Of a stretch of DNA of 64,000 nucleotides, positions 15,932-23,822 are shown one piece after another (position 1 is the first letter of the stretch; each line of letters begins with the position of its first letter). The translations under genes and the position numbers were made by a program. This stretch comes from an uncultured Prevotellaceae bacterium (GTDB lineage: Bacteria > Bacteroidota > Bacteroidia > Bacteroidales > Bacteroidaceae): assembly GCA_902786665.1 (NCBI GenBank), contig CADADN010000002.1, forward strand, positions 1 to 64,000, written 5' to 3'. The notes beneath the pieces were generated by a model. It was not told the origin of the DNA. It saw nothing but the letters and a program-made list of their open reading frames with translations, and made no database searches.

Positions 15932-16236
15932 AGGTAGAGTGTAAGCATTCAGGTTTTGAGTGGACAAAAATACAAAATCCACGGCAAACTGACAAATATT
16001 TTGCGTTTTTTCCGTGTAGACAAGTGGAAAACCTATGAAATAGAAGTGACGGAGTTCCGTTTTCACCTTATTGGTTTTCAAAGGAATGTGTGTCAACTCC
16101 TTGATTATGGCATGGCCGGTGACTGTTATTGGAAAAGAATCATTATTCGTCATGAATCATCATCAGAACCCTCTTGTCAAGATGAAAAAGATGGAAAGAA
16201 CAGCACTTCCAGGGCCTTTCCCCCATGCCTGTGGTG
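15932..16236. other. Divergent intergenic region without a recognised gene
   Basis: About 300 AT-rich bases separate the minus-strand SGNH gene from the upstream control region of the secreted protein at 16371. Short frames on the plus strand have no start context or similarity. I see no repeat or strong hairpin. Confidence 0.4.
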
Positions 16237-16240
16237 TTTT

Positions 16241-16318
16241 CCCGAATATCTTTAGGGAAACCACCCTTATGGTTTAGGCATAATCCCTTTCATAGACGTG
16301 AATTTCGCACTACCTTTG
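16241..16318 (+). promoter_or_regulatory. Promoter and upstream motif shared with the paralogue at 29710
   Basis: A -7 box TACCTTTG is at 16311-16318. CCC-N11-GGGAAA lies at 16241-16260, ending exactly 50 bases before the -7 box. The paralogous minus-strand gene at 30288 has CCC-N11-GGGAAA at the same 50-base distance from its TACCTTTG, plus a shared GTTTAGG-like block between. The intervening bases are largely different, which suggests a regulator site. Confidence 0.55.
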
Positions 16319-16370
16319 CACCAGAGATAAGAGAAAAAAGAAAAGTTCAACCATCAAGACAATAAGAGAT

Positions 16371-17120
16371 ATGAAGAAGATGATGACCTTGGTGATGATC
16401 ATGACGATAGCCATCTCCGCCGCAGCAATGCCGTACACCGCCGCACGCAACGAGGCCCTCTTCCTTTCAGACAAGATGGCCTACGAGCTCGGACTGACAG
16501 CATCACAATATGAGGCAGTGTATGAGATCAACCTCGACTACCTGCTCAATGTAGGCACCCGCGCCGACGTGTTCGGTTTCTGGTGGGAAGTACGCAACCG
16601 CGACCTGCGCTATGTGCTCAGCACCTGGCAGTACGACCGCTTCATGGCCAGCGAGTGGTTCTACCGTCCCGTCGTCTGGACCAACACCGGTGTGACCTTC
16701 TCCATCTACACCCGCTACGGTGCCGGAAGGATGTATTTCAACCGTCCCGCAGTGTTCGTGACCTTCAGGGGTGGCCATAGCCATAGAGGCGGCAGCTTCT
16801 ACAGCAGGCACCACTACGACAAGCCCAACCCTCCCATGGGCCATGGCAACCATAACAATCATAACAACGGCAACCATCACAACAACGGGAGCTGGAACCA
16901 CAACGGCAACCATCACAATGGGACACCCAATGGCAACGGCAACCACAACCCCTCGTCTGGCAACGGCCATCGTCCTTCAGGCAATGGCAACCACAACCCC
17001 TCCATGGGTGGCGGCTTCGGCCATGGTCCCGGCAACGGGTCGGCCCATGCACCCAGCCGCACGGGCGGCAGCCGTTCGACGGGCTCCATGGCCGGCAGTG
17101 GTCACGGTGGACGCAGGTAA
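16371..17120 (+). CDS. Secreted protein with a His/Asn/Gly-rich tail, unknown function
   Basis: This 249-residue protein has a signal peptide (MKKMMTLVMIMTIAISAAAM), a conserved globular part (residues about 21-130, with ARNEALFLSDKMAYEL, YEAVYEINLDYLLN, WWEVRNRDL and WQYDRF), and a low-complexity tail rich in H, N, G and S. A second copy of the family is encoded at 29710-30288 on the other strand, with the same domain and a shorter tail. The histidines could bind metal, but this is inferred from composition only. The gene stands alone between its own promoter and a strong terminator, just ahead of the signalling operon. I do not recognise the domain by name. Confidence 0.8.
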   Translation: MKKMMTLVMIMTIAISAAAMPYTAARNEALFLSDKMAYELGLTASQYEAVYEINLDYLLNVGTRADVFGFWWEVRNRDLRYVLSTWQYDRFMASEWFYRPVVWTNTGVTFSIYTRYGAGRMYFNRPAVFVTFRGGHSHRGGSFYSRHHYDKPNPPMGHGNHNNHNNGNHHNNGSWNHNGNHHNGTPNGNGNHNPSSGNGHRPSGNGNHNPSMGGGFGHGPGNGSAHAPSRTGGSRSTGSMAGSGHGGRR

Positions 17121-17170
17121 GCTTACTCTCTACATATACAGCATGGGCGACCATGATGCAAGAATCTTTT

Positions 17171-17204
17171 CCCACACCTTCCATTGCAGAAGGTGTGGGA
17201 TTTT
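17171..17204 (+). terminator. Rho-independent terminator
   Basis: CCCACACCTTC (17171-17181) pairs perfectly with GAAGGTGTGGG (17189-17199) across a 7-base loop, followed by ATTTTC. It separates the secreted-protein gene from the signalling operon at 17337. Confidence 0.85.
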
Positions 17205-17336
17205 CAGCATACATATGTGGAGATTTTACCTTTTCATCAGTCAAAAACAATCATTTTTTTCAGATTTTTTCATTTCATTGTAGTTGTTTTAGTTTTTTTC
17301 CTTATTTTCGCATGTTAAAAGAAAAAAACCAAGATT

Positions 17337-18500
17337 ATGGCTGTAAAGATACTTAGTGTTGACGATGAACTTGACCTCGAACTGTTGTTGACACAATATT
17401 TCAGAAGAAAGATCAGGAAGGGAGAATATGAGTTCCATTTTGCACATAATGGCTTGGAGGCGCTCACGATGCTTCTCAAGGAGAAGGACTTCGACATCAT
17501 CCTCAGTGACATCAACATGCCCGAGATGGACGGACTGTCGCTGTTGACGAAAATCAACGAGATGCAGAACCCAGCCTTGAAGTGCATCATGGTGTCCGCC
17601 TATGGCGACATGGGCAACATCCGCCAGGCGATGAACAACGGAGCCTTCGACTTTGCGACGAAACCCATCGACCTCGACGACCTCAGCCAGACCATAGAGA
17701 AAGCCGTCGAGCAAATCAACTACATCAAGACGATGCAGCAGGAGCACCGCCAGTTGGAGTCCATCAAGGGCGACCTTGCCGTGGCGAGGGAGATTCAGCA
17801 TGCTATCCTTCCGCGCATTTTCCCACCCTTCCCCGAAAGCGCTCACCTGGTAGACATCGCAGCCTCTATGAATGCAGCGAAGGACGTTGGTGGCGACTTC
17901 TACGATTTCTTCCGCATCGACAACCATCGCATCGGCTTCGTCATCGCCGACGTGAGCGGAAAGGGGGTTCCCGCCGCCATCTTCATGGCTGTCAGCCGCA
18001 CGCTCATCCGTGCCACGGGTCTCCGAGCCGTGAAGCCTTCGGAATGCATCACCTACTCCAACAACCTTTTGACTGAGGAGTCGACCAACTGCATGTTTGT
18101 CACCGCCTTCTATGGCATCTATGACGTGAATACCGGCGAGGTGACCTGTACCAATGCCGGCCACAACCCACCCTATGTGGTCAAGGCCGATGGCAGCATC
18201 AGAAAGCTGCCTTTCAGCGAAGACTTCGCTGTGGGAATCGTCAAAGACTACAGTTTCAAGGAAGAGTCCTTCTTGTTGGAACGCGGCGACACGTTGCTGC
18301 TCTATACCGATGGCGTGACAGAAGCTGTCGATACAGAAGAGAATGAGTATGGTGAGGAACGGTTGGAGACATTGTTGAGAAACACCTTGCATACAGACTG
18401 CCAGCAGATGATTGACAATGTGAAAGCCGATGTGAAAACCTTTGTTGGAGAAGCAGAACAGAGCGACGACATCTCGTTGCTCGCCATCAAACGTCTCTAA
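17337..18500 (+). CDS. Response regulator fused to a PP2C/SpoIIE (RsbU-like) phosphatase
   Basis: The 387-residue cytoplasmic protein has a receiver domain (1-120) with phospho-acceptor D58 in LSDINMPEMDG and a switch Lys in ATKPID. A coiled linker (about 125-150) follows, then a PP2C-type serine phosphatase (155-387) with metal-binding motifs GGDFYDFF, ADVSGKG, NAGHNPPY, LLYTDGVTEA and EQSDDISLL. Such proteins dephosphorylate STAS anti-anti-sigma factors when phosphorylated by a kinase. It is the first gene of a six-gene run that includes kinases but no STAS protein; the nearest STAS is at 10825. The next gene starts 12 bases downstream. Confidence 0.93.
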   Translation: MAVKILSVDDELDLELLLTQYFRRKIRKGEYEFHFAHNGLEALTMLLKEKDFDIILSDINMPEMDGLSLLTKINEMQNPALKCIMVSAYGDMGNIRQAMNNGAFDFATKPIDLDDLSQTIEKAVEQINYIKTMQQEHRQLESIKGDLAVAREIQHAILPRIFPPFPESAHLVDIAASMNAAKDVGGDFYDFFRIDNHRIGFVIADVSGKGVPAAIFMAVSRTLIRATGLRAVKPSECITYSNNLLTEESTNCMFVTAFYGIYDVNTGEVTCTNAGHNPPYVVKADGSIRKLPFSEDFAVGIVKDYSFKEESFLLERGDTLLLYTDGVTEAVDTEENEYGEERLETLLRNTLHTDCQQMIDNVKADVKTFVGEAEQSDDISLLAIKRL

Positions 18501-18512
18501 TCATTAATCAGA

Positions 18513-20168
18513 GTGAACAGGAAGCAGACCATAACGACATGTGCTGGTTTGTTGCTGGCAGGCATGGCAGCCACAGGCTTCGTCGGTTGGCTGTCGGAGC
18601 ACAAGAAGGTTGAAAACCTTCAGGCCCAGATGGAAGAGATGAAGAAGAAGGAGATGCGGTCGGCTGTTGACAGAAGCATCAGCGCCCAGATGGAGGACAT
18701 CGCCAACGAGCAGAGGGAAATCTCTGATGAGAAGCGCGAGGAAGCCCTTATGCAGACGCGGGTTGCCAACGAGATGCGCGAGCGTTCCGAGCAAGAGCGT
18801 CAGAACGCCCTCGAAGCGGAGCGCAATGCCGTGGCTTCAGAGAAAAAAGCCGTGGAAGCCACAACTGTGGCAGAAAAGCAACGTGGTGTGGCAGAAAGGC
18901 AGACGGCATTTGCAGAGCAACAGAGAGCATTGGCGGAGGAACAGCAGAAAAATGCCGAGAACCAACGCGTCAGGGCAGAGTTCTCAAAGCGCAAGGCCGA
19001 CACGCTGAGTTACATCGCCTTGGGCCGTTCCTTGGGCTTCATCTCCAACACCCAGGCACAGACAGGCAACACCGACGTTGCCAACCTTTTGAGCTATGCT
19101 TCCTATCTCTATACCTCCCGTTATGGTGGAGATATTTACTATCCTACTGTATTCCAACCGCTTATGCGGTTGAGTCAAAGCAAGGTTTCCTGGTCGGAGC
19201 ACCTTGGTGCGGTGATGAATCTGGAATTCTTACCGGGACAAGACAATGCCCTCGTCTCCGTCAGCAACTATGGTGAGATTAAATTGAGTGAAAGGGATGG
19301 TGTCACGTTGCATACGAGGTCGCTATTCAAGGACAGCAAATACGACTTCCGCGACGTCATCATCGACCGCACCTCTGGAAGCATCTTCGCCGTCAGCCGA
19401 ACAGGCCATCTGGTCATCATCCAGAAAGACCTCAAGACCATCAAGGTCATCGCCCTCGACAAGGTGGAGCATCCCCTGCGCCTGCACGACCTCAATGAAA
19501 AGAGCATGCTTGTGATAGGCGAGAAAGCTCTTGCCCTAATCGACTTGAAGCACAATGTTGTCAGCGGAACCAAACAACTCCCCTTCCGCGTCACCATAGG
19601 GTCGCGCAAGGAAGGTTTCCCACTGCTCTTCGACGACCAAGGCAAGATGCACTTGGTGAAAGGTCTCGACAGTTATGTCACCCAGAAAGTGCCTGTCGAA
19701 GGAAAGGTGACCGCCTATTGCGAGTCGAAGAACACCGGCGTCGAAGCCTACGGCATGAGCGACGGCACCATATGGTTGATTAACAAGTCGGGAAAGAAGC
19801 AGAAACTCATAGGCCATCGCTCGCGCATCTCGAAAATGAAGTTGAACGGTCGCCGGCTCTACTCTGCCAGCTACGACGGAGGCGTGAACCTTTGGATATG
19901 CGACAAGGAGAAGGTGGAGCCAATGACGCTGATCAATGGCAACAGCTGGATCATGCATTTCAATTTCGACTCTACCAAGCACACCTTCTGGATGGGAGAC
20001 ATCAAAGGCAACCTCACCGCCGTCAACATCTCCGTTCCAGACATGGTGGCAACCATCAGGAAGAAATTGAAGCGCGACCTGACCCCCGAGGAGTGGAATT
20101 ACTACATCGGGCAGAATGTTCCCTACGAGTCTTTCATCGGCATCCCAGGAAAGGAGGCAATGCGATGA
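18513..20168 (+). CDS. Membrane-anchored coiled-coil protein with a WD40-like C-terminal propeller
   Basis: The 551-residue protein begins with a GTG codon 12 bases after the previous stop. It has one membrane helix (about 8-27). A long coiled coil (about 30-165) follows, rich in E, Q, R and A with repeats such as AEKQRGVAERQTAFAEQQ. A beta-propeller-like region (about 205-520) is then seen, with a GHRSRISKMKLNGRRLYSASYDGGVNLW segment typical of WD40 blades. The end, DLTPEEWNYYIG, is common at the C-terminus of bacterial WD40 signalling proteins. It probably acts as a scaffold for the phosphatase and kinases of the operon. The exact function is unknown. Its stop overlaps the next start by 4 bases. 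Confidence 0.8.
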   Translation: MNRKQTITTCAGLLLAGMAATGFVGWLSEHKKVENLQAQMEEMKKKEMRSAVDRSISAQMEDIANEQREISDEKREEALMQTRVANEMRERSEQERQNALEAERNAVASEKKAVEATTVAEKQRGVAERQTAFAEQQRALAEEQQKNAENQRVRAEFSKRKADTLSYIALGRSLGFISNTQAQTGNTDVANLLSYASYLYTSRYGGDIYYPTVFQPLMRLSQSKVSWSEHLGAVMNLEFLPGQDNALVSVSNYGEIKLSERDGVTLHTRSLFKDSKYDFRDVIIDRTSGSIFAVSRTGHLVIIQKDLKTIKVIALDKVEHPLRLHDLNEKSMLVIGEKALALIDLKHNVVSGTKQLPFRVTIGSRKEGFPLLFDDQGKMHLVKGLDSYVTQKVPVEGKVTAYCESKNTGVEAYGMSDGTIWLINKSGKKQKLIGHRSRISKMKLNGRRLYSASYDGGVNLWICDKEKVEPMTLINGNSWIMHFNFDSTKHTFWMGDIKGNLTAVNISVPDMVATIRKKLKRDLTPEEWNYYIGQNVPYESFIGIPGKEAMR

Positions 20169-22999
20169 AAAGACTGCTTGCCGCCCTGATAGTGACATGC
20201 CTCACAACAATGGTCCACGGCCAAGGCATTCCCTTCATCCGCAATTTCACGGTGGAAGACTATCATGCGAACAACACCAACTTCGACATAGAGACCGACG
20301 AGGCTGGCAATGTGTTTGTAGCCAATTTCGAGGGGTTGCTGTACTATGATTTTGCTGAATGGCGTCTCATCCGCACTCCAGGCATCACGCGCGTCACCGT
20401 TGTCTTCAGGGCAAAAGACAACACCATCTGGGTGGGCGGCTACAACTATTTTGGCAAGGTGGTGAGAAAATCCAACGGTGACATCGCTCTTCGTCGAATA
20501 GGAAAACCAGGCCTTTTCAGTGGCGAGGTGAAGGAAATCTATGAGCGTGATGGTGAACTCCTGTTCGTCGTCGACAACGCCTTCATCTATCGGGTGGAAG
20601 ACGACAAGGTGAGTGTCAAAAGGAAAGTGGACAAGGAATCGCTCCGGATGGGCATGCTCGACGTGGTGGACATTGCTGCGTTGGAGAAGGGCGAGAGAGA
20701 CATTGCCAAGCAAGACACCGTGCTGATAGAGCCTTTGGGCAACGGTTTGAAGGCCATGGTGATGAAAAACGCCGGCATCGTCATTGCAGATGCCAGGAAC
20801 CACCCCCTCTACACCATCACCAACGCCAACGGCCTTTGTTCAGACAATGTGTCTTATGTCGCCTACGATGGACGCGGTCATCTCTGGGGAGCCACCAACA
20901 AGGGAATCTTTGTCATTCAGATACCATCGACCTTTTCACGTTTCACTTCTTTTGAAGGGCTTGCGAGCACCATACTATCCATCGAGACCATCAACGGCGT
21001 GATTTATGCAGGAACCGACGACGGCCTTTTCCGCAAGGAAGGTTACCGCTTCGTCAGCGTACCCGACGTGTCGCATGCTTGCTGGGATTTGAAAAAGAGC
21101 GGCAACGGACTGCTTGCCGCCACAGCCGACGGCATCTTCCGAATCCATCCCGACGGGAAGGCACGCCGCTTGACAACCACCAACTCCATGGCGCTGCTCG
21201 ACGAAGGCACCCGCATCTATAGTGGCGAGACCGATGGCGTCTATCTCATTCGCCCCGACGGGCAGGGTCGTGAGAAAGTCTGCAATATGGACAATGTGAG
21301 GAAAATAGTGAAAGACAAGGATGGCACCATCTGGGCGCAAAGCCTGTATGGAGCGGTGTGGTACAAGAAAGCCGATGACAGCACGTTCCAGATTTACAAG
21401 AGTGGTGGAAAAACGGAAACCATGCAGACGATAGTCTTGACTGAGGGGAAGGCAACCATTGTCAATGCCGAGTCCACGACCCCTTTCGGCTATCCGCTCA
21501 TGTCATACGTCGATGACAACGGCGTAACATGGCTGACCAACAATGAAGGGAAAAAGCTCTACAGATGGAAGGACGGTAAAAGGCTTGACGATATGGACCA
21601 ACTGTTGTACACTGTCAACCAGATGTCCATCAATTCCATCCATGCATGGGATGGTGAGATATGGCTGGGAAACGACAAAGGACTGACCGTCATCAATACC
21701 AAAGTGAAAGATTCGGCCATGGGTGCAAGTCCGAAACTCCATATCCGCTCCGTCAAGTTGGGTAACGACAGCATCCTATGGGGAGGGTTCGGAAAGATGC
21801 CCGAGATGCTGCCGTTGCTTGGCAACGACGATAACGACCTGACCTTCACCTTCTCCCTTGACTACCCCTCCGTAGTGGGACAGACGCTGTATCGCTACCG
21901 TCTGGACGACGGCGACTGGAGCGCTTGGACCACCAACACGTCGGCGAGCTTTGCAAATCTCACCTTTGGCAACTACACCTTCTCCGTGCAGGCCCGCGAC
22001 ATGTTCGGACGTGTCACCGAAACCTCGAGCGTCAGTTTCCGTATCAGTCCACCTTTCTATTTCAGGTGGTATATGATTCTGCTTTATCTGCTGCTGACGA
22101 TGGGTCTTGCCTACCTCTTCTCCCAGTTGCGCCTGCTCAGGCTGAAGAGAGAGAAGGCCAGGCTGGAGGCGCTTGTGCAGGAAAGGACGGCAGAGGTCGT
22201 GAGACTGGAGAAGATGGCCACGGCCGGCAAACTGACGCAAGGACTCATCGACCGCATCCTCAACCCACTGAACTACATCATCAATTTCGCCAAGTTGTCA
22301 GAAGGCCTTGTGAAGGATGTCCAAGCCAACGTGGAGGACGAGAAGGAAAACATGGACGAAGAGAACTACGAAGACACGATGGACGTGCTGGGCATGCTCA
22401 AGGGCAACCTGCAAAAAGTGGGGGAACACGGCCAGAACACCTCTCGGACGCTCAAGGCGATGGAAGAGTTGCTGAAAGACCGTACTGGCGGCAGAGTCCC
22501 CATGGACCTCATGACCGTCGTCCGCCGGGACGAGAAGATGCTGCATGAGTATTTCAAGAAGGAGATAGAGCAATATGGCATCAACGCGGTCTTCGAAGGT
22601 ACTGAAGACGAGATGCCCATCAATGGCAATGCCAACCTGTTGAGCAAGACCTTCATGAGTATTTTGAGCAACGCTGTCAATGCCGTTGTCAAGAAATCCC
22701 AAAAGGCGCATGCCGGCGAGGGATTGTCGGGGTACTCACCGGAAGTCTCCTTGCACGTCACCCGTCAGGACGGCTCCATCCTTGTCAGCATCCGCGACAA
22801 CGGCATCGGCATCGAGGAAACCATCATCGACAAGATTTTCGACCCTTTCTTCACCACCAAGACCACGAGCGAGGCAGCCGGCGTCGGACTCTACCTGAGT
22901 CGCGAGATTGTGCAGAACCATGGTGGTGACATACAAGTGAAGTCTGTCAAAGACGAATATTGTGAGTTTATCATCACGTTACCAGCAAAAAAACCATAG
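20165..22999 (+). CDS. Two-component propeller sensor with a degenerate histidine kinase (H to D)
   Basis: The 944-residue protein has a signal peptide (MKRLLAALIVTCLTTMVHGQ), periplasmic regulator-propeller repeats (about 25-520), a Y_Y_Y domain (about 535-625) and one membrane helix (about 633-655). A cytoplasmic dimerisation domain and HATPase end the protein. The H-box reads GLIDRILNPLNYIINF with D696 where the paired kinase encoded downstream has the phospho-accepting His (GIAHEIQNPLNFVINF). The ATP-binding motifs remain: N box SILSNAVNAV, DNGIGI, FDPFFTT and GVGLYLS. So it probably binds ATP but cannot autophosphorylate in the usual way. The ATG at 20165 overlaps the previous stop (ATGA). 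A longer open frame from 19892 lacks the signal peptide. Confidence 0.9.
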   Translation: MKRLLAALIVTCLTTMVHGQGIPFIRNFTVEDYHANNTNFDIETDEAGNVFVANFEGLLYYDFAEWRLIRTPGITRVTVVFRAKDNTIWVGGYNYFGKVVRKSNGDIALRRIGKPGLFSGEVKEIYERDGELLFVVDNAFIYRVEDDKVSVKRKVDKESLRMGMLDVVDIAALEKGERDIAKQDTVLIEPLGNGLKAMVMKNAGIVIADARNHPLYTITNANGLCSDNVSYVAYDGRGHLWGATNKGIFVIQIPSTFSRFTSFEGLASTILSIETINGVIYAGTDDGLFRKEGYRFVSVPDVSHACWDLKKSGNGLLAATADGIFRIHPDGKARRLTTTNSMALLDEGTRIYSGETDGVYLIRPDGQGREKVCNMDNVRKIVKDKDGTIWAQSLYGAVWYKKADDSTFQIYKSGGKTETMQTIVLTEGKATIVNAESTTPFGYPLMSYVDDNGVTWLTNNEGKKLYRWKDGKRLDDMDQLLYTVNQMSINSIHAWDGEIWLGNDKGLTVINTKVKDSAMGASPKLHIRSVKLGNDSILWGGFGKMPEMLPLLGNDDNDLTFTFSLDYPSVVGQTLYRYRLDDGDWSAWTTNTSASFANLTFGNYTFSVQARDMFGRVTETSSVSFRISPPFYFRWYMILLYLLLTMGLAYLFSQLRLLRLKREKARLEALVQERTAEVVRLEKMATAGKLTQGLIDRILNPLNYIINFAKLSEGLVKDVQANVEDEKENMDEENYEDTMDVLGMLKGNLQKVGEHGQNTSRTLKAMEELLKDRTGGRVPMDLMTVVRRDEKMLHEYFKKEIEQYGINAVFEGTEDEMPINGNANLLSKTFMSILSNAVNAVVKKSQKAHAGEGLSGYSPEVSLHVTRQDGSILVSIRDNGIGIEETIIDKIFDPFFTTKTTSEAAGVGLYLSREIVQNHGGDIQVKSVKDEYCEFIITLPAKKP

Positions 23000-23003
23000 C
23001 ATC

Positions 23004-23822
23004 ATGGAACAGATAGAACAGCTCAAACAACAACTCCAAAAACAGGAGAAACTGGCCTCCTTGGGCATACTCAGCGCAGGCATCGCCCACGAGATACAGA
23101 ACCCGCTGAACTTCGTCATCAACTTCAGCAAGATGTCAGACAAGTTGCTGGGCGACCTTGCTGAAATCGTGGAGGACAATGCGGACACATTCCAGGATGG
23201 CGACCGGGATGAAGCAGAGGACATCATTGCCGACTTGAGGGCTAACATGTCTAAAATCTTGGAGCATGGCGAGCGTGCTGTCAGTATCATCCAAGGCATC
23301 CTGTTGGTGGCAAGAGGCAAGGAGAACGAGTTGCTTCCCACCGACGTCTGCAAATTGGTCAAGGAATATGTGTGGCTGTCATACCATGCCATGCGTGCCA
23401 ACAACAAGGGTTTCAACATCAGCATCATAGAGCACTATGAAGAAGGCCTGCCGATGATGATGGTCATTCCCCAAGACTTGAGCCGCGCCGTGCTCAATGT
23501 CATGAACAATGCCTGCTACGCCGTATGGAGAAAGAAACAGTCGGCAGGCGAAGACTATCACCCTGAACTCTCTGTCACCGTGAGGGTGGAGGATGCCAAC
23601 CTCGTGATACGCTTTGCCGACAACGGCGAAGGCATGTGCGAGGAAACAAGACGGCGTGCCTATGAGAACTTCTTCACGACCAAGCCGATAGGGCAGGGGA
23701 CGGGACTTGGATTAGGCATCGTCCGCGACATCATCGAAAACAAGCATGGCGGGAAGGTGTCGTTTGAGACCACCGAAGGCGAAGGCACCATCTTTACATT
23801 CACCATACCTGTCAGGAAATGA
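23004..23822 (+). CDS. Soluble sensor histidine kinase, partner of the propeller sensor
   Basis: This 272-residue cytoplasmic kinase has no sensor or membrane segment: a short coil (1-16), a HisKA domain with phospho-acceptor H29 in GIAHEIQNPLNF, and a HATPase (about 130-272) with NVMNNACYAV, DNGEGM, FFTTK and GTGLGLGIV. Its dimerisation domain is similar to that of the upstream propeller protein, which lacks the histidine. The two genes are 4 bases apart. A heterodimer in which the propeller protein senses and this kinase carries the phosphate is the simplest model, with the response regulator at 17337 as likely target. The next gene overlaps its stop by 4 bases. Confidence 0.9.
   Translation: MEQIEQLKQQLQKQEKLASLGILSAGIAHEIQNPLNFVINFSKMSDKLLGDLAEIVEDNADTFQDGDRDEAEDIIADLRANMSKILEHGERAVSIIQGILLVARGKENELLPTDVCKLVKEYVWLSYHAMRANNKGFNISIIEHYEEGLPMMMVIPQDLSRAVLNVMNNACYAVWRKKQSAGEDYHPELSVTVRVEDANLVIRFADNGEGMCEETRRRAYENFFTTKPIGQGTGLGLGIVRDIIENKHGGKVSFETTEGEGTIFTFTIPVRK

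Noticed and set aside
16503-16970. 155-codon minus-strand frame opposite the His-rich tail
   Set aside because: It is the complement of the low-complexity tail and has no independent support.
19892-20164. Upstream extension of the propeller sensor (91 codons)
   Set aside because: It lies inside the WD40-like gene in another frame and would bury the signal peptide that begins at 20165.
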